A program made the translations under genes and the position numbers. This document shows, piece after piece, positions 26,842 through 35,585 of a DNA stretch of 64,000 nucleotides. The notes under the pieces were generated by a model. It searched no databases and was not told where the DNA came from. It worked only from the letters and a program-made list of their open reading frames with translations. Positions within the stretch are counted from its first letter, which is position 1, and every line of letters starts with the position of its first letter. Location of the stretch: contig JAFTYU010000036.1 in the NCBI GenBank assembly GCA_017461235.1, positions 78,629-142,628 on the forward strand, written 5' to 3'. The stretch is from Clostridia bacterium. GTDB taxonomy: Bacteria > Bacillota > Clostridia > Oscillospirales > Acutalibacteraceae.

Positions 26842-27418
26842 GTTTTTCAGAAAGTAGTCTGAGTGCATTTCCGCGGTGGCTCAACGCATCCTTTTCTTCG
26901 GGGGTAAGTTGGGCAAAACTCTTATCCCCTACCATAAACAAGGGGTCATAGCCGAATCCGCCGTTGCCTACGGGTTCATATCCTATATATCCCTTACATT
27001 CGCCACGGGCAGTAACGATATCGCCATTGGGGAAAACGCAACAAACTACCGAAACAAATCGTGCCGTTCTTTCTTCCACCGGAAGGTCCGAAAGGATTTT
27101 TAACAGCTTGGTGTTGTTCTTTTCGTCATTGCCGTGCTCCCCTGCAAAACGTGCAGAATACACACCGGGTGCACCTACCAGATAATCAACCGCAAGGCCC
27201 GAATCATCGGCAACACATGGCATACCGCTTTCACGACAACCGCTTTCCGCTTTAAGCAAAGCATTTTCATAAAATGTTTCACCGGTTTCATCAACATCGG
27301 TAATTTCAATACCGAGCTGGTCTGCGGTTTTCACGTCAATACCCAAAGGAGAAAGTATGCGGTACAATTCATCCCGCTTTTTCATATTGTGGGTTGCAAT
27401 TAAAAACTCTTTGTTCAT
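26816..27418 (-). CDS. rdgB: XTP/dITP diphosphatase (RdgB/HAM1)
   Basis: This 200-aa enzyme hydrolyses non-canonical purine triphosphates (XTP, ITP, dITP) to keep them out of nucleic acids. It shows the N-terminal FLIATHNMKKRDEL, then DETGETFYENALLKA, ADDSGL, GAPGVYSARFAG and the C-terminal FGYDPLF and SHRGNAL motifs. Its start overlaps the ftsY stop by one base, so the two are coupled. It converges with the lipoprotein gene. Confidence 0.95.
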   Translation of the reverse strand: MNKEFLIATHNMKKRDELYRILSPLGIDVKTADQLGIEITDVDETGETFYENALLKAESGCRESGMPCVADDSGLAVDYLVGAPGVYSARFAGEHGNDEKNNTKLLKILSDLPVEERTARFVSVVCCVFPNGDIVTARGECKGYIGYEPVGNGGFGYDPLFMVGDKSFAQLTPEEKDALSHRGNALRLLSEKLKDYFSQQ

Positions 27419-28671
27419 TAACCAAACAACCTCCCGAAAAATCCTTTTTTCTTTTTGGGCTTTTCTTCTTCGTGGGCTTCTTCTGCAACAAATACCGCTG
27501 TCGGTCCGTCATCTTCTTCAACGACAGCAAGTAACTCACCTTCTACCACGCTCTCGACTGTATCGGATTCATCGGTAATTTCTTCTTTATCTGCCTGAGC
27601 CTGTGCTTCAATGTGCTCGGCTTCTTCAGCCTGAATTTCTGCCATTGCCTCAAAAATCTCACCCACAGCCTGAGCAAGCTCATTTTCCTGAGAATCGTCA
27701 GAAGGTTTGATATCTTCTTTGATTTTTGAAAGATCTATATCATCCTCTTCATAATCTTCCGGAAGTGCTTCAAAAAGACCTTCGGCAAAGGCTTTGGGGT
27801 TGAAGGGTTGTAAATCGTCAATACCTTCACCCACACCGATGAATTTAACGGGCACTTTAAGGTCATTCTTTATGGAAAGAACTACACCGCCGCGGGCTGT
27901 ACCGTCAAGCTTAGTAAGAATAATACCTGTTATCTCTGCAATTTTTGCGAATTCACGAGCCTGATTAACCGCGTTCTGACCTGTAGTAGCATCAAGAACA
28001 AGCAAAACCTCGCGGTCAGAATAAGGAAGCTCACGGTCAATAACTCTGTAAATCTTCCCTAATTCATCCATAAGGTTTTTCTTATTATGAAGTCTTCCTG
28101 CAGTATCACAAATTATTATTTCTGTGCCACGGGCTTTTGCTGCAGAAATAGTATCAAATATAACCGCCGCAGGGTCTGCACCTTCTTTATGTTTAACGAT
28201 ATCAACACCTGCGCGCTCTGCCCATACGTCAAGCTGGTCAATAGCTGCCGCACGGAAAGTGTCCGCCGCGGCAAGAATAACGCTCTTACCTTCCGCCTTA
28301 TACCGTGCGGCAAGCTTGCCGATTGTTGTGGTTTTACCTACACCGTTAACGCCAATGACAAGTATAACCGAAGGAATGGTTATAAGACCCATATCCTCGC
28401 CGCCTTCAAGCATATCCGCAACGATATCCTTGATTTCGGTTTTAACATCCGCAGGATTTTTAATACCTTTTTTACGAACAATGTCATTAAGACGAAGTGT
28501 AATTTCCGACGCAGTAGAAACGCCAACGTCACCCATTACAAGTGCTTCTTCAAGCTCATCAAAAAGTTCCTGGTCAATGGATGTATAACTATCAAGAACA
28601 TTATCAATAGCACCTGATACATTTTTTCTTGTTTTTCTTAATCCGAAGTTTATTTTCTTAAAAATTCCCAA
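27418..28671 (-). CDS. ftsY: signal recognition particle receptor FtsY with C-terminal acidic tail
   Basis: This 417-aa SRP receptor GTPase docks SRP-ribosome complexes at the membrane. The NG core has G1 GVNGVGKTTTIGKLA, the DTAGR loop and TKLDGTARGG. The usual acidic N-terminal A domain is absent: the core begins almost at once after MGIFKKINFGLRKTRKN. Instead, about 115 residues after the G domain are strongly acidic and end KPKKKKGFFGRLFG, a basic amphipathic tip like those that bind lipid at FtsY N-termini. The start is TTG 28671, 8 nt after AAGGAG. A repeat element separates it from smc. Confidence 0.94.
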   Translation of the reverse strand: MGIFKKINFGLRKTRKNVSGAIDNVLDSYTSIDQELFDELEEALVMGDVGVSTASEITLRLNDIVRKKGIKNPADVKTEIKDIVADMLEGGEDMGLITIPSVILVIGVNGVGKTTTIGKLAARYKAEGKSVILAAADTFRAAAIDQLDVWAERAGVDIVKHKEGADPAAVIFDTISAAKARGTEIIICDTAGRLHNKKNLMDELGKIYRVIDRELPYSDREVLLVLDATTGQNAVNQAREFAKIAEITGIILTKLDGTARGGVVLSIKNDLKVPVKFIGVGEGIDDLQPFNPKAFAEGLFEALPEDYEEDDIDLSKIKEDIKPSDDSQENELAQAVGEIFEAMAEIQAEEAEHIEAQAQADKEEITDESDTVESVVEGELLAVVEEDDGPTAVFVAEEAHEEEKPKKKKGFFGRLFG

Positions 28672-28691
28672 ATGAAAAACTCCTTTTTTCA

Positions 28692-28726
28692 GTTAGGAGT
28701 TAGGAGTTAGGAGTGAGGAGTTAAGG
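28692..28726 (-). repeat. heptanucleotide tandem repeat, GTTAGGA type
   Basis: Five consecutive 7-mers (GTTAGGA three times, then GTGAGGA and GTTAAGG) lie just upstream of the ftsY ribosome site and run into the inverted-repeat end of the adjoining element. Confidence 0.85.
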
Positions 28727-28998
28727 GGCACTTCGTGCCGATTATAACCGAAACACTCATTCCTTTTTACTCTTAGCTCTTAGTTGTATGATTAATATAT
28801 TTCTGAATGGGTCTGTACTTCGGTACGCATAGGTGCGAACCCTACCGTGGTTTATTTTTCTATCATACTGAAGAATAACCACAAAATAACCACCCACCAC
28901 CGCTAACGCGGTATCCCTCCCTATTTCATCACAGATTAAACAGGGATGATAATTTTTGCATTACTGCAACTTAATCTATAATCGGCACGAAGTGCCCC
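28725..28998. mobile_element. MITE-like hairpin-rich element, copy 1
   Basis: This 274-bp non-coding segment is bounded by a perfect 22-bp inverted repeat (28725-28746 and 28977-28998), consensus GGGGC...CGATTATA. Each end is itself a small hairpin (GGCACttcGTGCC). The interior holds further hairpins (GTACttcgGTAC) and the conserved blocks ACTGAAGAATA and CCCACCACCGCT. The second copy at 53329-53584 shares the ends and these blocks. No open frame is present. It lies between smc and ftsY. Confidence 0.75.
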
Positions 28999-29002
28999 GA
29001 AA

Positions 29003-29027
29003 TTTTGCATTCTGCATTTTGCATTTT
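29003..29027 (-). repeat. heptanucleotide tandem repeat, TGCAAAA type
   Basis: Read on the minus strand, TGCAAAA, TGCAGAA and TGCAAAA follow the smc stop codon directly and run into the element end. Confidence 0.8.
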
Positions 29028-32000
29028 ACGTCAGGTCAAACTTACTCGCCATCTCTGCTGTCTTAAGTTCAAGAAGTTTCGACACGCCCTTCTCCTGCAT
29101 AGTTACACCGTAAAGCATATCTGCTTCTTCCATTGTACCGCGACGATGTGTAATAAGGATAAACTGTGTATTATCCGTCATACGGCGCACATAGGAAGCA
29201 TATCTGGCAACGTTTACATCGTCAAGAGCTGCTTCAACTTCGTCGAATATACAGAAGGGACAAGGATTGATTTTAAGAATTGCAAAAAGAAGTGCGATTG
29301 CAGAAAGACCCTTTTCACCACCCGAAAGGAGTGAAATGTTCTGAACATTTTTGCCGGGCGGCTGAACCTTAATATCAATATCACATTCAAGAACGTCATT
29401 CTCATCAGTTAGCACAAGCGACGCTTTACCGCCACCGAAAAGTTCTGCAAAGGTCTGATCGAAACTAAAGTTAATTTTGTCAAACTGCTCTTTAAACTGA
29501 ACGCCCATTTTTCCTGTTAGCTCATTAATAAGCTTTATGAGTTCGGCTTTTGATTTTTCCACGTCATTGACCTGACCGTGCATAAAACTGTAGCGCTCGG
29601 AAACCTCTTTATATTCTTCAATTGCCGCAACATTAACATTACCTAACCCGCGGATTTTTCCCTTAAGCTCGTTAAGTCGTTTTTTAGCTTCGGGAACGTC
29701 TTCAATAACAATATTAAGTTCTTCTGCTTCACGTCTGGTAAGCTCATATTCGTCGTAGAGTTTATTTGATATATCATCAAACTCTTTTTGCATCGTATCG
29801 CGACGTTCTGTAAGACGTGCCTTCTCACCACCGAGTTTTTCGCGTTCTTCGGTTTTTTCACGTTCAAGAAGACGAAGCTTACCTGTTTCTTGCTCAAACT
29901 GTTCACGTTTGGCAATCTCTGCGGCAATTTTCTCTTTAGAGAGTGCGCTCTGTTCTCTGAGTCCTGCGGCTTCTGTATTAAGAACTTCGATACGGTTTCT
30001 TATTTCTTCATTTTTGAGCCTTATTTCTTCAATCTCATCATTAAGCTGTGAAAGTTTATCTTTATGACTTGTGCTTCTGCCCTGAAGTCTTACAATTTCT
30101 TCCTGTTTTGCTTCTGTCTCTTTTTGAGCAGTAGCAATTTCAAGATTAATATCAGCCGCATCAGCAGTTAGTTTTTCGCGTTTTTCTCTTAAACTTTCAC
30201 GGTCACCCGTAAGTGCAGAAAGCTCAGTTTCGACCTCTTCCATTTCTTTCTGAAGTTGAGAAAGCTTTTCTTTGGCACCTGAAGCATTGTGATTGATTGT
30301 TTCAATACGACCCTTAAGCTGTGCTCTTTCATCCAATGCTTGCTGACGGGCATCAAAAAGGTTTTTAAGATTGCCATCTTTAAGAGCGAGAACACCTTCA
30401 ACTCTTATTTTTTCTTCGCCTAAAGATGTGATTTCTGCTTTACAGCCTTCAAGCTCCGCAGTAACTGCCGAACAATTTTCCTGTTGCAGCTGAACATCTT
30501 TAAGTAACATTTCAAGCTTATCTGAAAGCTCATCACATTCACTTTTAAGTCTTTCAAGCTCGTTACCACGACTTAAAATACCGGCGTTCTGGAGCTTTGC
30601 ACCGCCGGTCATAGAACCACCTGCGTTAACAACCTGACCGTCAAGGGTTACGATTTTAAATTTATAATTGAATTTCTTCGCAATTGCGATTGCGGCATCA
30701 AGATCTTCCGCCACAACTGTTCTGCCGAGAAGTGAATTTATAATTTCGACGTACTTACTCTGGAAAACAACAAGCTTTGATGCGATATTCACATAACCGT
30801 AACAGTCATCGAGACCTTTTTCTTCCATAACCTTGCCCTTGATGGCAGTAAGCGGAAGGAATGTGGCTCTGCCTACCCTGCTCTCTTTAAGATATCCGAT
30901 AGCTTTTTTTGCATCGTTTTCGGTTTCGGTAATAATATTCTGAATCTGGGCACCGAGAGCAGTTTCAATAGCCAAGGAATATTTATCGCTGACACTGATA
31001 ATCTGTGAAACAGGTGCGTGAATGCCCTTAAGTGTACCGCGGCGTACCTCACGCATAACCGCCTTAACACTACCCTGATAACCTTCCATATTTTTTTCTA
31101 AATCGGAAAGCATATTCAAACGGGATTGCTTAACGTGTATCTCATTACGCAAAGCATTCTCCTGCTCTTTTAATTTTTCAAGTTTTTCAAGACGCTTTGA
31201 TGCGAGCAGCTCAACACCCGAAAGGGAGTTGTTAAGCTCTGTGCTTCTTTCCTTGATTTTTTCAAGTTCTTCGCACACTTCATCCTTTTCTTTAACAAGA
31301 GCATCAATAATAGGCTGTTGTGTTTCCTGCGCATCATCAATAACTTTAATTCTGTTTTCAATTTCTTCAACAGAAGATGCGGCAGTGGAAACAGTAACTC
31401 GGTTATCCGCAATCTGAAGTGAAAGAGCAGATACTTTTTCCGAAAGCTCAACACTACGTTGAGCAGATTTGCTGTTTTCATCACTGAGCGATTCAAGCTC
31501 TGCGGAAAAAGATTCAAGTTCGCGACGTTTTGCATCGATTACTTCAGCAAGCTCGGAAATAACCTTTTCGGCATCGCCTATCTGTTTTGCGATTTCAGTA
31601 TCTGTATCGTTTTCTTCAGTTTTTTCGCGTTCTATACGTTGTATTGTTTCGTTGTTATGCTCGATAGTATTTTCCTGAACGGCAACCTGACTTTCAAGCA
31701 ATGCCGCTTGCTCTTCAAGTTGAGTTGATGCACGTCTTATTTCATCAACGGCTATTGTGATTTTCTGTGAATCAACAATGGCTGAGTCAATTTTTTCAGT
31801 TATTTCATCAAGTACCTTGCACACATCGTTGTACTGTGCATCGGTTATTGTAATTTTCTTTTCATATTCTCGCAAATCGTTCTTTGTTTTTTCGATGGTA
31901 TAGAGCCAAAGACCGATTTCGAGATTTTTCTTCTCTCCTGCATATTCAAGAAATTTCTGTGCTTTTTCACTCTGAATTTTCAAAGGTCCTACGCGCGACT

Positions 32001-32595
32001 CAAGTTCGGTAAGGATATCTCTCAATCTTAAAAGATTTTCTTCTGCCTGATTAAGACGGCGCATAGCATCTGCACGACGGTATCTGTAATGAGAGATACC
32101 TGCGGCTTCTTCAAGCATATCACGGCGATCTTCTGATTTTCCGGATATAAGTGTTTCAACTTTACCCTGACTAATCATTGAATAACCATCACGACCAAGA
32201 CCGGTATCCATAAACAATTCGTGTATATCCCTGAGCCTTGCCTGTTCGCCGTTTATTCTGTATTCACTTTCTCCGGAACGGTAATAACGTCTTGTAACAG
32301 TAACTGTCTTTTCAGCGTTATTGAGTGCCATATCGGAATTATCAAGTTTTAAGGTTACTTCTGCGAAACCTACCGCACGTCGTGAATCGGTACCGCTGAA
32401 AATGACGTCCTCCATTTTGGAGCCTCGAAGATTTTTTGTTGACTGTTCACCAAGAACCCAACGCATAGCATCGGAAAGATTACTCTTACCGCTACCGTTG
32501 GGGCCAACAACAGCCGTTATGCCTTTGCCGAAATCAAGAACCGTCTTGTCCGGAAAGGATTTGAAACCTTGCATTTCAATGGCTTTAAGATACAT
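29026..32595 (-). CDS. smc: chromosome segregation protein SMC
   Basis: This 1189-aa condensin subunit organises and segregates the chromosome with ScpA and ScpB. The N-terminal head has Walker A GPNGSGKS (31-38). Two long coiled coils flank a hinge near residues 500-660 (GRATFLPLTAIKG, GGSMTGGAKL). The C-terminal head has the signature LSGGEKGLSAIALLFA and Walker B PFCIFDEVEAALDD. Length is normal. The stop codon sits exactly where the heptamer tract of the repeat element begins. It follows the Elp3-like gene with no gap. Confidence 0.97.
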   Translation of the reverse strand: MYLKAIEMQGFKSFPDKTVLDFGKGITAVVGPNGSGKSNLSDAMRWVLGEQSTKNLRGSKMEDVIFSGTDSRRAVGFAEVTLKLDNSDMALNNAEKTVTVTRRYYRSGESEYRINGEQARLRDIHELFMDTGLGRDGYSMISQGKVETLISGKSEDRRDMLEEAAGISHYRYRRADAMRRLNQAEENLLRLRDILTELESRVGPLKIQSEKAQKFLEYAGEKKNLEIGLWLYTIEKTKNDLREYEKKITITDAQYNDVCKVLDEITEKIDSAIVDSQKITIAVDEIRRASTQLEEQAALLESQVAVQENTIEHNNETIQRIEREKTEENDTDTEIAKQIGDAEKVISELAEVIDAKRRELESFSAELESLSDENSKSAQRSVELSEKVSALSLQIADNRVTVSTAASSVEEIENRIKVIDDAQETQQPIIDALVKEKDEVCEELEKIKERSTELNNSLSGVELLASKRLEKLEKLKEQENALRNEIHVKQSRLNMLSDLEKNMEGYQGSVKAVMREVRRGTLKGIHAPVSQIISVSDKYSLAIETALGAQIQNIITETENDAKKAIGYLKESRVGRATFLPLTAIKGKVMEEKGLDDCYGYVNIASKLVVFQSKYVEIINSLLGRTVVAEDLDAAIAIAKKFNYKFKIVTLDGQVVNAGGSMTGGAKLQNAGILSRGNELERLKSECDELSDKLEMLLKDVQLQQENCSAVTAELEGCKAEITSLGEEKIRVEGVLALKDGNLKNLFDARQQALDERAQLKGRIETINHNASGAKEKLSQLQKEMEEVETELSALTGDRESLREKREKLTADAADINLEIATAQKETEAKQEEIVRLQGRSTSHKDKLSQLNDEIEEIRLKNEEIRNRIEVLNTEAAGLREQSALSKEKIAAEIAKREQFEQETGKLRLLEREKTEEREKLGGEKARLTERRDTMQKEFDDISNKLYDEYELTRREAEELNIVIEDVPEAKKRLNELKGKIRGLGNVNVAAIEEYKEVSERYSFMHGQVNDVEKSKAELIKLINELTGKMGVQFKEQFDKINFSFDQTFAELFGGGKASLVLTDENDVLECDIDIKVQPPGKNVQNISLLSGGEKGLSAIALLFAILKINPCPFCIFDEVEAALDDVNVARYASYVRRMTDNTQFILITHRRGTMEEADMLYGVTMQEKGVSKLLELKTAEMASKFDLT

Positions 32596-33597
32596 TTATT
32601 TTCGACCTTTCAGTTTTAATTCGTACTTACTTAGACTTTCATCACCTTTTACGGTGATTATATACCCTTCTTTTAAAAGCTCGGATTTATTACATCCTTT
32701 GTGACCTGTCATTTTTGATATTTCAGAAGGGTTCACAAAAACAGTAAATTCATTTTCATTGCGACTGTTTTTAAGTTCATTTTTTAAAATATCAAGATAT
32801 ATTGCCGACTCACAAAGCTCTCCGAATGCGGGATGATATGCCCCTGCAATAAAACCTTCTTCCACGTTACCGCCAGAGTGCAGACCCAGACGAATAACCT
32901 TTATGTTATTATCGTGAAATTTTTTCAGAAGTACGGCACATATATGAACCGCATTTTCAAGCGTTTGTGGGGCGTATTTTCCTTTTTTATACAGTTCTCC
33001 CAACTCAGTTCCTTCAAGAACTACCGTAGGATAAATCCTGACAGTATCGGGCTTCAGCGATATTATATCATCGCTTGTTTTCAGCGTTTTTTCGTCTGTG
33101 TCCCCCAAAAGTCCCGTCATCATCTGAAGACCTAATGAAAAGCCTTTTTCTTTTATAAGCTTTGAAGCGTTTATAATATCCTGTCGGGTATGTCCCCTTT
33201 TATTGAATTTTAAAACTTCATCATCAGTACTCTGTGCACCTAATTCAATTGATTTGACGCCGTATTTTTTTAAAATACCGAGAACTTCTTCATCAATTGC
33301 ATCGGGTCTTGTGGAAATACGCACGCCGTTGAAGTAACCCGCATCAATAAAGGGTTTACTGGCTTCAAGAAGGGATATCATATAGACCCTGGGTATAGCC
33401 GTAAAACTGCCGCCGAAAAAAGCGACTTCCGTATCAAGCGGTTCATTTTTATCCTTTACGGCATTACGAAGAGTTTCGGTCACACAATCGGGAGTCAAAG
33501 ACTTCACCGACCCGGATATTGTCTTCTGGTTACAAAAAGAACATTGATGCGGACATCCCATATGGGGAACAAATAAAGAAATATTTGCGTGCTTCAT
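32596..33597 (-). CDS. Elp3-like radical SAM protein
   Basis: This 333-aa protein has a radical SAM cluster motif with Cys spacing C-x3-C-x2-C (CPHQCSFC, residues 15-22), VAFFGGSFTAIP, RISTRPDAI and LGLQMMTGLLGDT, resembling the radical SAM half of Elp3. There is no acetyltransferase domain. Such genes commonly sit between rnc and smc in Clostridia, and their substrate is unknown; a tRNA or ribosome-linked role is only a guess. The start overlaps the rnc stop by four bases. Confidence 0.85.
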   Translation of the reverse strand: MKHANISLFVPHMGCPHQCSFCNQKTISGSVKSLTPDCVTETLRNAVKDKNEPLDTEVAFFGGSFTAIPRVYMISLLEASKPFIDAGYFNGVRISTRPDAIDEEVLGILKKYGVKSIELGAQSTDDEVLKFNKRGHTRQDIINASKLIKEKGFSLGLQMMTGLLGDTDEKTLKTSDDIISLKPDTVRIYPTVVLEGTELGELYKKGKYAPQTLENAVHICAVLLKKFHDNNIKVIRLGLHSGGNVEEGFIAGAYHPAFGELCESAIYLDILKNELKNSRNENEFTVFVNPSEISKMTGHKGCNKSELLKEGYIITVKGDESLSKYELKLKGRK

Positions 33598-34265
33598 CTC
33601 TTTATTTTCAAAAGAGCATTGCCTGCCGCGGCTTGTTCTGCTTCTTTTTTACTTTTGCCTTCACCTTCACCTATAACTTCGCCGTTAAGCTTAACAACAA
33701 AAGAAAAAACCTTTTCGTGGTCGGGGCCGCTTTCGCCAATCTCTTCATAAACAATGGTATTACCCTTGTTTTTTTGTATTTCTTCCTGTAAAAGAGATTT
33801 GTTATCCTTGAAATTTGCCTCGCGTTTAACCGCATCTTTAATAAACCCGAGTATATAGGGTTTCACCGCATCGATTCCGCCGTCAAGATACATTGCCGCT
33901 ATAACTGCTTCAAAAGCATCGGAAACAATGGAAGGACGATTTCTGCCACCGGAATGTTCTTCGCCCTTGCCCATAAAAATGTACTCACCGAGAGAAATCT
34001 TTTCAGCAAACTTAAAAAGAGATTTCTCGCAGACAACTGCGGCTCTGAGTTTTGTAAGCTCGCCTTCGGGGCGACCCTTAAACTGTGAAAAAAGATATTC
34101 CGCAGTAACAAAACCCAGAACAGAGTCACCTAAAAACTCAAGGCGCTCATTGTCGTGGGGCATTTTATTTTCATTAGCGTATGATGAATGTGTAAGTGCC
34201 GTTTTGAGCAATTCTTTATCATTGAATTCATAACCGATAATTGCTTCAAAATCTGTAATACTCAT
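33594..34265 (-). CDS. rnc: ribonuclease III
   Basis: This 223-aa double-strand-specific endoribonuclease processes rRNA and structured mRNA. The catalytic signature NERLEFLGDSVLGF is near residues 39-52, with a second acidic site in VSDAFEAVIAAMYLDGG. The C-terminal dsRNA-binding domain ends GKSKKEAEQAAAGNALL. Length and order are normal. It is part of the trmFO-rnc-smc-ftsY run. Confidence 0.96.
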   Translation of the reverse strand: MSITDFEAIIGYEFNDKELLKTALTHSSYANENKMPHDNERLEFLGDSVLGFVTAEYLFSQFKGRPEGELTKLRAAVVCEKSLFKFAEKISLGEYIFMGKGEEHSGGRNRPSIVSDAFEAVIAAMYLDGGIDAVKPYILGFIKDAVKREANFKDNKSLLQEEIQKNKGNTIVYEEIGESGPDHEKVFSFVVKLNGEVIGEGEGKSKKEAEQAAAGNALLKIKR

Positions 34266-34274
34266 AACAACCTC

Positions 34275-35585
34275 TTATAAATCAATAGTTTTAAAATAAT
34301 CAAGACTACGTCGCGCAAGTGTTTCGTAACGCTCTTTTTTATCTTTTATGCGTTCGTCCAACGGATCTATTATTCCGAACGCTGCTCCCATTGGCTGAAA
34401 ATGCTTCACTGACTCATCTGAAATATATTGAGAAAGTGCACCAAGCATTGTGATTTTCGGAAGTAGTATAGGTTTTTCGCCCGAAAGCCTTCTTGCGGCG
34501 TTATACCCCGCAAGGATTCCTGACGATGCAGATTCCATATACCCTTCAACACCTGAAATCTGACCTGCAAAATATATACGCGGTTCTTTTTTCAAACTGA
34601 AATCGTATGAAAGCAAACCCGGGGAATTAAGAAATGTATTGCGGTGCATTACACCGTAACGGACAAATTCAGCATTTTTAAGAGCAGGAAACATAGAAAA
34701 GACTCTTTTCTGTTCGGGAAATTTAAGGTTTGTCTGAAATCCCACAAGATTGTACATCGTACCGTCTTTATTTTCTTTTCTTAACTGCAAATTCGCCCAA
34801 GGTCGATGACCTGTTTTCGGATTTGTAAGTCCTACAGGCTTCAAAGGTCCGTAACGCATAGCATCCGCTCCCCTTGAAGCAAGCACTTCAATCGGCATAC
34901 AACCTTCATAGACATCCTTTTTCTTATCAAAAGAATGCAGCTCGGCGCTTTCTGCACTTATAAGTGCTTCGTAAAACTCTTCGTATTGGGATTTATCAAG
35001 CGGACAGTTTATATAATCGTCTTCGCCGCCCCTGTCGTACCTTGACTGGGTAAAGGCGTTTTCCATATCTATACTTTCCGCAGTAACTATAGGTGCCGCC
35101 GCATCGTAAAAAGAGAGAAAATCTTTGCCGCAAAGCTCACCGACCTTCTGCGCCAATTCATCGGACATAAGCGGACCTGCCGATATAATCACAATTCCTT
35201 CCGAAGGTATCTCGGTAATTTCCTCACGAATAAGCTCTATATTTTCGTCACTTTCAACGGCTTTTGTTATTTCTTCCGAGAAAATGTCTCTGTCAACCGC
35301 TAACGCACCGCCTGCAGGAACTTTTGCCTTATCGGCGGCATCAAGACACACAGAACCGAAAAGGCGCATCTCCGCTTTTAAGAGACCTGCAGCTGAGCCT
35401 ACACGCTCCGCCTTAAGAGAGTTTGAGCAAACAAGTTCCGCAAGCTTTTCGCTTTTATGAGCAGGTGAAAATTTTTTAGGCTTCATCTCGTAAAGCTTCA
35501 CCTTAACGCCGCGTTTACTCAACTGTTTAGCCGCTTCTACTCCTGCGAGTCCGCCGCCTATAACTACAGCCGTTTTATTATTCAT
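34275..35585 (-). CDS. trmFO: folate-dependent tRNA U54 methyltransferase TrmFO
   Basis: This 436-aa FAD protein forms ribothymidine at position 54 of tRNA using methylenetetrahydrofolate. It shows the FAD loop VIGGGLAGVEAAKQL, the family motif ELVCSNSLKAE, and GYMESASSGILAGYNAAR. I choose the ATG at 35585 (AGGA 8-9 nt upstream). It overlaps the topA stop by eight bases, and two upstream in-frame starts lie inside topA. Pairing with topA and dprA is the common Firmicutes order. Confidence 0.95.
   Translation of the reverse strand: MNNKTAVVIGGGLAGVEAAKQLSKRGVKVKLYEMKPKKFSPAHKSEKLAELVCSNSLKAERVGSAAGLLKAEMRLFGSVCLDAADKAKVPAGGALAVDRDIFSEEITKAVESDENIELIREEITEIPSEGIVIISAGPLMSDELAQKVGELCGKDFLSFYDAAAPIVTAESIDMENAFTQSRYDRGGEDDYINCPLDKSQYEEFYEALISAESAELHSFDKKKDVYEGCMPIEVLASRGADAMRYGPLKPVGLTNPKTGHRPWANLQLRKENKDGTMYNLVGFQTNLKFPEQKRVFSMFPALKNAEFVRYGVMHRNTFLNSPGLLSYDFSLKKEPRIYFAGQISGVEGYMESASSGILAGYNAARRLSGEKPILLPKITMLGALSQYISDESVKHFQPMGAAFGIIDPLDERIKDKKERYETLARRSLDYFKTIDL

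Noticed and set aside
28725-28998. Insertion sequence with transposase
   Set aside because: No open frame of useful length exists in either copy, so only a non-autonomous element can be claimed.
28692-29027. CRISPR array
   Set aside because: Repeats are only 7 bp and contiguous, with no spacers and no cas genes.
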